A DNA stretch of 64,000 nucleotides from Gymnogyps californianus. Lineage: Eukaryota > Chordata > Aves > Accipitriformes > Cathartidae. The position numbers and the translations under genes are program-made. The notes under the pieces were generated by a model. It was not told the DNA's origin. It saw nothing but the letters and a program-made list of their open reading frames with translations, and did no database searches. Every line of letters starts with the position of its first letter. Positions within the stretch are counted from its first letter, which is position 1. Of this stretch, positions 10,906 through 24,440 are shown in pieces. Location: the NCBI RefSeq assembly GCF_018139145.2, contig NC_059481.1:2716368-2780367 (forward strand). Direction: 5' to 3'.

Positions 10906-11969
10906 TCGGTTATTCCAAGCGAAGGAATAGCTGAAATGAGCTCAGCCGCAGTGAACAGCGGGGTGGGAGAGGGAGGAGAGCGAGGATGGGGGGACAAAGG
11001 CACAGACAGCCCCAGCCGTGGGGACACCAGGAAAAAAAACACTGGGAAAGAGGATGGGGAGTCATTTAAAATGGAGAAGAGGCAAATGGTAAAGGCAGGA
11101 ATGGAGAAAAAATAGGAATAAAGCAATTACACCCTGCATATCTTCTGTCTGTCCTCCCTGAGCATCCACTCCGGTCACCCTGGGAGCCAGGGACTGGTTT
11201 CTTCCTCCCTTTCCCCATTACAGTTTCTCTCTGAGCATCCCACATCCCAGTGCCATGGGCTGCCAGCACCCCACAGGGCTGGGGCTCCCATCCCAGAGGG
11301 GTTCCCCATCCCTGTGGGACCCTCTTGCCTGGCCCCAACCCCACAGGAGGTGTGAGCTTGGAAGGACCATTTGGCAGAGGAGCCAAGAGAGGAGGGCTGG
11401 CAGCGGCAGGGATGGAGAGGGCTGCAAGGGACATCACGGAGCCAGAGCTGACAGCGGCCCCGGCCAAGCCTGGGAAAGGGGGGAAAAAAAAACCCAGAAA
11501 CACATTCCTAACGGAGAGCAGGGCAGCTGGAGAGGAGCAGTAACCCAAGCCCTTATCCTCCACCTGCCCTCTCCATATTTTCTTTCATCCAAGGTGACTC
11601 TGCATGGGAGCGGGTCGGAAAGTCGAAGCATGCGATACAAGGAAAGTCTCGGCGCCGCCATCCATCTCTGCGTCACATCGGCCCGGCTCAGGTCTCAGGC
11701 GCTCATCACGTTGCACTCGGCGGCAGGCTGATGCCCGGGCTGATTGCGGCCCCAGGGAGGGATGCCGATGGATCCCTGGGGTGCCGCAGCTGCAGGGACC
11801 CCCTACCCTGATCCCAACCAGGGTCTGGGAGCTGCTGCTTCCCGGGACCAGCCCCCAGAGGATGCAACCCCAGGCTCCCCAGGGTGCAGGGGCTTTCTCA
11901 AGATACCAGAGGAACCCTATGGGGCAGAGGAGAAGTCCCTTTGCAAAGCTGCAGCACAATGAGCAGGGG

Positions 11970-12330
11970 GATGTTGTAAGGGCCCTGAGGGCATTAATAA
12001 ACCCTAATGGTCCTGGCCAGCCCCACCTGGGACCCCCCACCCACACCCTGCCTGTGGCCCAGCAGCTCTATTTAAGCTCAGCCCAGGGCATTTAGTCCAA
12101 GTTTGAGCTATGTTGTGGCTGGTCCCTGGCTCAGCTGCAGCTATCCTCATGCCTGGTCCCTGCTGCTCTGGATCCCAACCCATGGACTGACCCTGGACCC
12201 GACCTGCAGATTGACTTCATGGCTTGGCTTTGAACCTGTCTGCTTGCTGCGGACTTGATGCTTGATCTGGGCTCTTGGTTGAACCTGACCATCCTCCTCA
12301 GCCTGCCCTGCTCAGGTACTGCAGGAGGGG
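11970..12330 (+). mobile_element. Candidate LTR-like interspersed repeat
   Basis: The segment begins near TGTTGTAAGGGCCCTGAGGG, has an AATAAA early on (about 11995), a TATA-like TATTTAAG at 12069-12076, and then a stretch rich in CTG/GAC words (GGACTGACCCTGGACCCGAC). Its style recalls avian repeat consensus sequences, but I cannot name the family and did not find clear target duplications. It could be an old LTR or unique sequence. Confidence 0.3.
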
Positions 12331-13054
12331 CACTGGGCTTTTACCCTGGCCTCGTGTTATCCCCTTGGTTCCCCAGACATCCCCCATGAGCAAGGGGAGC
12401 ACGCATTCATTTGATTTCTGAATATCTCTTCTTGTAAAGCCTGCAGGCAGATGGAAACGCGGTGGTGCCGAGGGCAAGGAACAGCTCTGCAGCTGGCCAT
12501 CCCCAAAGTCTCAATGAGATGGGCAGGTGCTGGGGGACCTGAGGCAGGTAGGGGGCAAATCCAGATCAGAGAAAACTCAAGAGATAAGAAATAAGGGACA
12601 CAAAGGAGTTTCCATCATCCTGGGCCCAAGGGAGGGATCTCACAGCTGAGCTGTGGTGAAATTGGGACTGAGCTGAGTCCGCCAAGAAATCCTCCCCAGG
12701 GAGTGGGGCTGGGGTTTGTGGCCAGCCCCAAATCCCCGGGGTGCTCGATGCCGCAGGGTGCACAGATGCCCGCAGGCAGAGCCCGCGCAGCACTCCAAGT
12801 CTCAGAGCACCCCCGTGAGGTCTCACACGTGGGCGAGCAGCGGCGCTTGGCAAGAGTGGGGATCCACAACCACCTCCCCTTCTCCCCTTGCCGTTCGTGT
12901 TCCTCCCCTTGCTCTCCTGCTGTCGTGCAGGGGATGGAGCTGGGTGCACGGGGGTCCTGCTCTCTGCAGGGAACAACAGCTCGGGGTCCAAGACCCAGAA
13001 GGTGCTTACAGGGGACAGCTGGGTCCTCAGATATGGGGTCATCTGTGGCATGCT

Positions 13055-13110
13055 TATTTTCCTGCTTCCCTCTATTTTACCATCTGTGAAATAGGTGTTT
13101 TCCCCGTTTG
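13055..13110 (+). repeat. Possible MIR-type SINE fragment
   Basis: CTATTTTACCATCTGTGAAA followed by TAGG resembles the MIR core-to-3' segment (CCTCATCTGTAAAATGGG). Short and diverged. Confidence 0.35.
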
Positions 13111-14414
13111 TGCCAGGTTTCCTTCCCAGCTTCCCCACAGAGTGATGCTGTTCATCTGCTGAGAGTGTTCCGCGACCAGGGCTTGCTGGTGGAAAGAGAG
13201 ATTTAGCCGATTCTCTGCCCTGCTCTTCACACCTTCCCATGGTGGGACTTTGTCCTCGCTGACCCTCCGTGCCCAATAAAGCATGATAGTGTGCTGATGC
13301 TCGAGGTTGGACCCCGGGAAGGGCAGACCATTTAGTTGTCAAATAAAGCCAGTTTCATGACGCTGCACCGACATGCTCACAAGCACCGAGGCAGGAGGTC
13401 CAAGCGGTCTGCACTGGGCTCCTTGCGATGACACTGAGGACAAGGGATGCTGCCTACAGAGTCCTCCTCATGTTGCTTGGAGTCCTCAGGCTGATTTGGG
13501 ATTTATGTCCCCTTTAGGAGCTTTTTGTCCCTGTCCTAGCCCACCTGTGAGTCAATGCAGTCGCTTCCCCTGCCCTTCGCATCCCAACCTTGGCATCACT
13601 GGCAAAAGCAGTCAACGTATCCTCTGCCCTTCGTGCAAGCCATTAATTAATTACTGCACGGAGCAGCACTGGGTGTGAGGCAGACCACTGTGGGAACCCA
13701 GGCAGGGTGATGGGGACGGTGGCTTCAGACCTGCCTGGGACAGTGGGAAACTTCCTGCTCTCAGAAAAAGTGACATGGGATTTTTGATGTCCCAGGGAGC
13801 AGCCCTGCAGCTGCATGGCTGAGCTGAGAGATGGGGAAAACCAGCAGCATGGCAGCTCCTCCAGCAGCCCTGGGAGTGGGACTGGTGGCAACCCAGAGGG
13901 AGAAATAACTCCTGTTGTATCACCAGCATGCTCGCTGCAGCGCCTGGGTTTTCTTAGACTGTTTTCTCATTAAAGTACCAACTTCCCTGACCTTGCTTGC
14001 AGGTGGTGGCAAACAGCCCGCACCCTGCAAGCACAGCTCCTGTGTGTTTTGCAGGGTGCACGCTACAAAGCCCCCCGGGTGTGCGTGCACATGTGTGAGC
14101 TGCGTGTGGGTGCGTTACCTGCTGCTGCAGCTCCGTTGTGCTTGGTTAAAGGATGAATAAGGTGGCTTAAAAAGTCGTAATAGCCCCAAAATGCTGGACA
14201 GTGTGACAGCTGTGACACAGAGCTGAGAGCAGGGCAGCGTGGGCAGACGCTGGCCCTGGGGGACCCCGGCCTGGAGTGCAGCAGGGTGCGGACATGAGGT
14301 CCCCTAAATTTGGTCCTGCTGGTGGGACCCTTAGCCTCCTGGGTACAGGCAGCCTGCGCTGACCCGGGCCTGCCTGCCTGCCTGCCCTGCCAGGGTCTGT
14401 CCCCCAGACCCCCT

Positions 14415-14590
14415 GCCCCAAAGAGCGTCTCCCCTGCCCCATAGAGGGTCTCCTCCTATCCATGGAGCTTACCATACCCATGCCCAATAGAGGGTCTGCC
14501 CTGCCTCAGGTAGGGATTACTGCACCCCATAGAGCCCTTCCCACCCCATAGAGACCCCCCACCCCATAGAGACCCCCCACCCCTATAGGG
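14415..14590 (+). repeat. Degenerate CCCATAGAG tandem repeat
   Basis: At least six spaced copies of CCCATAGAG or close variants, several followed by a C-rich spacer (ACCCCCCACC). The array ends directly at the SCAMP5 promoter. Confidence 0.7.
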
Positions 14591-14646
14591 GCCCCGCCCC
14601 CTTCCGTCGGCCCCGCCCCGCGGCCCCGCCCCTTCCCGCCGGCGGC

Positions 14647-14667
14647 AGCAGGACCCTGGACAGCGGC
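14647..14667 (+). promoter_or_regulatory. RE1/NRSE-like element
   Basis: AGCAGGACC, a 2-nt spacer, then GGACAGCGGC. Against the REST consensus (TTCAGCACC-NN-GGACAGCGCC) the right half matches 9 of 10 and the left half 6 of 9. It lies just upstream of the two TCTCGCGAGA elements. SCAMP5 is brain-enriched in mammals, so REST silencing outside neurons would fit. Inferred, not shown. Confidence 0.45.
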
Positions 14668-14679
14668 GGCGGCGGCGGC

Positions 14680-14689
14680 TCTCGCGAGA
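14680..14689. promoter_or_regulatory. TCTCGCGAGA promoter element, copy 1
   Basis: Exact copy of the palindromic CGCG element found in CpG-island promoters; BANP and ZBTB33 have been reported as binders. It is followed directly by a second partial palindrome, GAGATCTC. Confidence 0.65.
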
Positions 14690-14730
14690 TCTCGGGGCGT
14701 CCCATAGCCCGGCCGGCGGCGGCGCCGCAG

Positions 14731-14740
14731 TCTCGCGAGA
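14731..14740. promoter_or_regulatory. TCTCGCGAGA promoter element, copy 2
   Basis: A second exact copy, 51 bp downstream of the first, about 105 bp before the first-exon donor. Paired copies mark the likely start-site region of SCAMP5. Confidence 0.65.
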
Positions 14741-14744
14741 GGTC

Positions 14745-14845
14745 GGCTGCTGCGGCAGGAGCAGCGCCAGGCGGGCGGGCGGCCGCCGCCACCCGCCGCG
14801 GGACGGGACGGGACGGGTCACGCCACGCCACGCCACGCCACGCAG
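14745..14845 (+). other. SCAMP5: SCAMP5 non-coding exon 1 (5' boundary uncertain)
   Basis: The 3' boundary is a consensus donor, CACGCAG then GTGAGT, at 14845/14846. The last 25 bp are a CACGC pentamer repeat. The transcription start is placed only loosely, downstream of the TCTCGCGAGA pair. The next exon with a good acceptor is at 16730 and carries the start codon. Confidence 0.55.
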
Positions 14846-16729
14846 GTGAGTCCCGGGGCCGTGGGGAGGGGGGGCTGCCTGGGAGGGAGCGGTCGGTTGC
14901 TCCCCGCGAGGGGGGCGACCGCCCTCTGCACCGACCCCCCGCTCTGCACCCCACTCGGGGGGGGGAGGTGTGTGGGGTGTGCGTAGAGGCGCCCACGGGG
15001 CCGCCCGCACCCGCGTGGGTACAGTCCCCTGCCGCCGGGGACCGAGCGTGAGGCAAGCCGTCGTTCTCCCCGAGCCAGGCCGCTGCTGGGAGGCCCGCGC
15101 CCGGCTGTGTGTGTGTGGGGGGGGGGGTGGGGTGGGGTGCGTGGGGCACGCAGCCCTTCGCCCGTGGAAGCCCACGGGCAGCAATCCGCGCCGAGGCCGA
15201 GCCCTGCTTGCCCTCCCCGAACCCACTTCGAGCCGCACACCGCGGGGCTGGCACCCCGGGCAGCCGGAGGGGATGTTGGGATTTCTCCTCGGTGTTGCAT
15301 TGCAAAAGCCCCCCCCTACCCCAGTTTTGCAAGCCCTCCCGTATTACAGAAGTGTCGTGTGTGTCCCCCCCCCCAAATTGCAACCCTCCCCCCGTTTTGC
15401 AAAAGCCCCCCAAATTTTGCAAAAGCCCCTTGTTTTTGCAGAGCTCTTGCAGCACCAGGGCAGGCGTCGGGTCGGGGGGCACGCCTGGCCGCGTGTCCCC
15501 GCTCCCGGCACACGTGCGTGGGGGGGCCGCGTCGCCGAGCCGCTGCCTGGGGAGACGTCAGCCGTGCAGGCAGGCAGGCAGGCAGCTAGGCAGCTCGTAT
15601 TTATAGCACCGGGGGGATGGAGTCGTCCGTGGGCTGCCGTCGGATGTCGGGAGACGGCACGCCAGCGAGCCGGGGGGGTTTGCTTTGCCTGGCCGGTGTC
15701 TTTGGCGCTGGGTGATGGTTGTAGGGGAAGCTGCCCTGGCAGAGACCCCCAAATCCTCCGGAGAGCCCGGAGCACTGACCGCCGGGACCCCACGTCATGA
15801 GAAATGGGTTCGCTGCTGCCATTCCTCTGCCCGCGATAGCCTGGGAGAGGGCAAAACCTGCAGGCAGCGCCTGGCAGAGCCGTGCAGGCAGGCGGGGATA
15901 CATGGAGTGGCCGTCTTCATGCTTATATTTAAAACCTCAGCTCTTAATTTTTGCTTTAATTTTGCTTAATTTTCGCTGCTGGGACAGGGCTGAGCATGGC
16001 ATGGTCTGGGACTGTCCTGGGATGCTGAGCTCCCTCCCTCTCCCACCTGCAAGATATCGCACAAGGTGCCAAATGACATGAGTAATCGTTAAGCCAGCAC
16101 TCAAGTGACTCATTAGTGACAATCACCACTGATTTGTTTTTTTTCCAGCTGATATTTTCAGCTGATTTCCCTGCTCCCCTTCGGCCTGGTTTCTGGCTTG
16201 GGCTTGCAGAGATGGGAGCCATGATGCCGTCAGGAGGCAGCCAGGTAGTTCCCTGTGCTGGAGCTCTTTGCGAAAAGAAAAATGAAAGAAAAAAAAAAAC
16301 AAAAAAAAATTGGTTTGGGGCCAGGTAATGAACTTGAGGATTTCAAACTGCCCGCAGCTGCCTCATCACTCGTGGGGCCGTGTCCCTTCCCCTGCCATCC
16401 AGCCTGGCCCCTCTCCCGGGGCTGGATGTAGGTCAGTCGGGAGTGGGAGGTTAAGCCCACGCCGTGCCCCACATCGCTGGATCTTCTCTTAATCTTCTGC
16501 CTTAACTGGGGCGTGACCCTCGGGCCGTAGGAGCCGGGATTTATCCTGCTGCCAGCCAGGTGCCGGCGGTAAGCCTGGATGTGTTAATGGTGTAGAGTGT
16601 CCGCGTAAATAAAGCAAACTGCCTTCTTACAGCGCTGTCCTCGAGCCATTTTGGCGTGGGGGGAAGGTGAAGGCTCTTCAGGGAGGTACCTCACCACTTC
16701 ACATCGCTTTTTCTCTCATTTTCCTCCAG
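14846..16729 (+). other. SCAMP5: SCAMP5 intron 1
   Basis: Contains G-rich and C-rich tracts (15116-15148, 15307-15430), a GGCA tandem repeat at 15566-15585 and a CRE-like GACGTCA near 15555. Long frames in the first half (14970-15800) are artefacts of CpG-rich composition. Confidence 0.6.
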
Positions 16730-16799
16730 CTTTGGTAAAGGTCCCAGGTTTTTTTCCCTGACTTTTCCTGTGGAACAGAGAGGCTGAGCGTGTGCCAGC

Positions 16800-16806
<7 letters not shown>
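16730..16806 (+). CDS. SCAMP5: SCAMP5 exon 2 (start codon; coding 16800-16806)
   Basis: The acceptor is a strong pyrimidine tract ending CTCCAG at 16729. ATG at 16800 has A at -3 and G at +4. Only 7 coding bases (ATGGCAG) precede the GTACGG donor; the Glu3 codon is split with exon 3. The first 70 bases are 5' UTR. Confidence 0.9.
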
Positions 16807-21068
<4,262 letters not shown>

Positions 21069-23100
21069 GCAGCAGGACTCTGTCCTCGGGCGAAAGATCT
21101 GGGGGGGAAGGGAGGAGGAGGAGGAGGAGGAGGAAGGCTGAGCCGAGTTTCTGCAGCTATTTCAGAAAGTCGGAGTGTACCATAACGGTTCTTCTTTTCC
21201 CATTCTTTGTAACGAGATCATTTTGGATTTTTTCTTTTTTTTTTTCCCCCCCCCCCCGTTATTGTCTTGAGCTCTTGTTTTCTCCTTTATTTTTCATTTT
21301 GAAGAGGCCACGAGTTGACCTGCAGGGCTCTTGTTGTGCGTGGTAGTAAGTGTACGTTCACGTGTCTTCTTTTTCCCTGTGAAGTAGTGTACGGTGGTGG
21401 TTTTTTAATTACTATGGTGATAGGTGTACGTTAGAACTACATCAGCCAAAAGCCTCCCCCCACCCCCAAAAGGGAAAGATTAAAAATAGCAACCAGCACC
21501 CCTCTCCCCTTTTGGAATAAGCCCTGAACCACAGGTTTCCGACATGTGTGAGTTTTCTCTTTCAGTTGGTAGTGTCCAGCCACTTGCCACTGTCTCAGCA
21601 AGGGCAAGCAATCCCGGGAATTCTCCCTTTTCTTTTGCTTTTTAATTAGCAGGTGGCTGGCTGATTTAGCATTTAAAAAAAAAAAAAAAAATGGGGGGCG
21701 GGGGGGGGAAGAAACCCTCAATCCTGCTGTTGATATGCTGGAAGCCAAGAGATTCCTAATCTACACCCTGGCTCAGGATCTACAACTTCTCTCAGCGTGT
21801 GGTGTTGTAAATGAGTAGTTTACATTTTGACGTGGAAGACCAGTATTCGTGCGTGACTGTGGGCAGGAGCCCCGGCGCACTGTGTGTGTGTGTGCGCGTG
21901 CATGTGTTGGGGAGCGAGGACAGGTTTTTCCCTGCGGGATACAACCGTCCCGTTCCAGATTCTGCATCCTGAGTCTGTTTTTTTTAAAGGCTTCTATTTT
22001 GAAAAGCGGCTGTAAAATTGGCAGAGCGTTTCTCAGAGGACCTATTCCTGGGTAAGGCTCCGGGTCAAATCTTGCCACCCCGTATGCAAGCACGTACAAC
22101 CAGTCTCGCTGCCTGTGTACATAGCGAGGCCAAGATTTGTCCCTGTTAGCTTTTGAGGCGTGCACTAATTTAAGGTTCTTTAGGAAACCTCCAGGCTGGT
22201 GGGAAGGATTCCTGCTCACTTGCGCTTCTAAAAAGCGCAGTGAAACGTGGCCGTGTATTTTCCTGGTGCAGAAATCCCGGCTCCTGTCAGCCCCGAATCC
22301 CTGCCCAGTTAGGGGAGGAGGTCAGGCTTTAAATAATGATCTTGCACCTTAGCGGGAGGCAGCTGAGCTCAGACTAACACCTCTTGGGCTGTGGCAGCCG
22401 GGGAAGGTGATGGGCAGACCCTGGAAAAGATCTGTTCATAAACGGGAGCTGATGGACACTGCAGGGCAGGAGTTAGGGAAAGCTCCTTCTCAGAGATGCT
22501 TTTCAGACTCTAAATGCACTTTAAATAAGCCAATTTTTTCTCCAAGTCCTAGAAAAGCAGCCCAAACAGAATCCGATCCGGCCCCTCGGCTCAAATATCT
22601 CCTGCCCGCTGCAGGCGACGAGCTCAGTGTGCCACCGCTTGTGCCCACAGCTAGCCAGGGCTGTGCGAGCGCCCAACCCCTCGCCCCCCGGCCCCTCTAA
22701 CTGTCCGGTGATGCTTGTATGCGACTCCTACCCACGAGAATCACCCCAGAGAGGAACTCTTTTCCAGCGAAGCACGCCAAGAATAGTTTCCTTTTTAAGG
22801 GTATCACTTCAGTCACTCTGCAGTAGGCAGTTGTCTCTTTAACACGACTAAAATGCAGCTACTGATAAAATGCCTGTCTGTGTGTGTGTGTGTGTGTATA
22901 TATATGTATAAAACGTAAGGAGAAAAGTAATCCTTTGCTGAGCCTATTATGTACTTAATCAGGTTTAAATATTGTGCAATTCATTTATAGCTAGCCTAAA
23001 ACTTACTATGCCAAATCACGTGCTCTGTCATCCGTGTCTGAGAAATGATGAATTAAGTGACTTCACCGTTTGCATTTACAGTAAGATGCATAAATAACTG
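21069..23100 (+). other. SCAMP5: SCAMP5 3' UTR and downstream flank (end uncertain)
   Basis: After the stop come a GGA triplet repeat (21114-21134), T- and C-runs (21230-21260), an A run followed by G-rich sequence (21675-21708), GT repeats (21881-21894, 22879-22897), a Pumilio-type TGTATATA at 22895-22902 and an AT-rich stretch to about 23100. No canonical AATAAA was found; ATTAAA occurs at 21479-21484 and TATAAA near 22907. The length is therefore open. A long 3' UTR is usual for SCAMP5. Confidence 0.5.
22879..22902 (+). repeat. (TG)n / TATATA microsatellite with Pumilio motif
   Basis: A TG dinucleotide tract passing directly into TATATATG. The junction creates TGTATATA, an exact UGUANAUA Pumilio element if transcribed in the SCAMP5 3' UTR. 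Confidence 0.7.
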
Positions 23101-23979
23101 TAACAAGCTATAACTAACAGACATTGCTTCAGCATCTAACCCTCCTCTCCAGTGCGTCTCCTAAACGCGCGAGCGCTGACCACTGAAACGTGCCCCTGCG
23201 GCTCCAGCCTTCCTGCCCTGCCAGCGGGAGCCGGGCAGGATACCATACCCTCGCTCTCACAGCGCTTAGTTTTAATCTGCGACCGCTTTAGGCGGGGACT
23301 GCCACGGTTGCGATCAAAGCGCGGTGCCGCTGAAGCCCACGGGGTGGGAGAGCTGATGCTTGGGTGTTTCCGCGGCTGGGTGACGAGGCAGCTCCGGACT
23401 AGAGCACGCTTGGGGTTTTACTGAGGTCTCCCCATTGCTTTCCACGTCCCGCAGTCGGCGAGGCAGAGCTCTCTGCCTCTTGCCTTTCTTGCTGCTTATT
23501 TGTAGCTGACAACGTTAGAGGGATGCCCAGAGAGCTGCTAAGCCGTATCTGGGAAGGGTTGGGGATCACCTCCCACGCGCTGCCCCAGATCTGTCGCGCT
23601 TCTGCTGCAGACACTAAACAAGCGGTCCTCTCAACCCGCCTCTCCCCCTGCCAGCTCTCTGCGGCTGCCCCGAATCCTGCAGGAAGGGTTTCACGCCTGG
23701 TCTGTAACGCCTCCCTGGGCTCACCTGTCAGCGGGAGCAGCCTGCTGCCCTTTGCGGGGACCCAGGAGTAGCCGATGGCTCTGCCCCCATCAGACGCCCC
23801 TTTTCTCTACCCTGCTCCCCTACACATTTTCCCCTAGCAGTGAGTTTTCCGTTCCCCTCTGAAATACCTAAAGCCTTGCCGTGAGCTAGGGTCCCCCCTT
23901 AAGCAGCTTTCTGAGGAACCTGAAACCACCTGCCTGCTGCTGCAGGGCTCCCTTGCATGGGCGTTTGCTCCCCGGCGCC
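23101..23979. other. Flank between SCAMP5 and PPCDC
   Basis: Unique-looking sequence of mixed composition. I see no exon, RNA gene or repeat in it. Confidence 0.5.
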
Positions 23980-24440
23980 GTGGAGCGGCTGTGACTGGGG
24001 TGCCAAGGGGCGCAAGCACCCCCGATGCAAGGCCTAAAAGCCCCTCTCGGGCTGCCTGTGAGTGCTACCGGCAGCGGAGCCGGCCAAACCCAGCGCTCCA
24101 GGGGTTGGCGGTGCCTGAGGGGGAAGGCGGGGTGGAGGGAAGGGCCCCGGGGCGGGCAGGGGGTGTCCCGGCCGGGAGAGAAGCACTGAGGGCCGCCGCC
24201 GCCATGCCACCACCTCAGGGCCGCCCCGTCTCCCGCCCGCCGCGGCGCGCATGCGCAGCCAGCACCAAGCAGGGCGGGGGGGGGGGCCACATTTCCCAGC
24301 GTGCCCTTCGCCTTCCGGGGCGCGGAGGGGTCGCGCCCCCGTTGCTGGGCGACGGCGGGCGGCGAGGCGGGTCGAGGCTTCCGCCGGAGCAGGCCGCGGC
24401 CCGGCCCCTGCGGTCGCCGAGGCTTTGAGCTCAGGAGGTT
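23980..24440. promoter_or_regulatory. PPCDC: CpG island / PPCDC promoter
   Basis: CpG-dense DNA with an exact NRF1 site, a ZNF143-like ACATTTCCCAGCGTGCC (about 24288-24306) and an RFX X-box-like GTTGCTGGGCGAC (24341-24353). It lies 2 kb upstream of the first coding exon of PPCDC. PPCDC usually has a non-coding first exon, so this is its probable start region. The first-exon donor was not identified with confidence; TTGGGTAAGA at about 24665 is one option. Confidence 0.6.
24246..24257. promoter_or_regulatory. NRF1 site CGCGCATGCGCA
   Basis: Exact match to YGCGCAYGCGCR. NRF1 controls many mitochondrial and metabolic housekeeping genes, which suits a coenzyme A biosynthesis gene. Confidence 0.65.

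Larger units (their letters stand above)
8049..14640. other. Intergenic region RPP25-SCAMP5
   Basis: About 6.6 kb between divergent genes. It contains pyrimidine-rich tracts (8446-8500, 9199-9240), a 12-bp tandem repeat (8777-8825), MIR-like fragments (about 9945-10045 and 13055-13110), an AT-rich motif block (10800-10905), a candidate LTR-like element (11970-12330) and degenerate CCCATAGAG repeats (14415-14590). No exon of a known gene is recognisable. The largest frames (12566-13342 minus, 11604-12095 plus) look like chance products of high GC. Confidence 0.55.
14590..15640. promoter_or_regulatory. SCAMP5: CpG island / SCAMP5 promoter
   Basis: A very CpG-dense region around a non-coding first exon. 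It contains two exact TCTCGCGAGA elements, an RE1-like sequence and GC boxes, with no TATA box. Downstream in intron 1 there is a long G-rich run (about 15116-15148) able to form a G-quadruplex on the plus strand. Boundaries are approximate. Confidence 0.7.

Noticed and set aside
12566..13342. A 258-codon minus-strand frame
   Set aside because: Crosses a MIR-like fragment, low-complexity translation, no domain.
14970..15800. A 276-codon plus-strand frame in SCAMP5 intron 1 and antisense frames there
   Set aside because: CpG-island composition artefact, with no splice logic linking it to SCAMP5 and no family resemblance.
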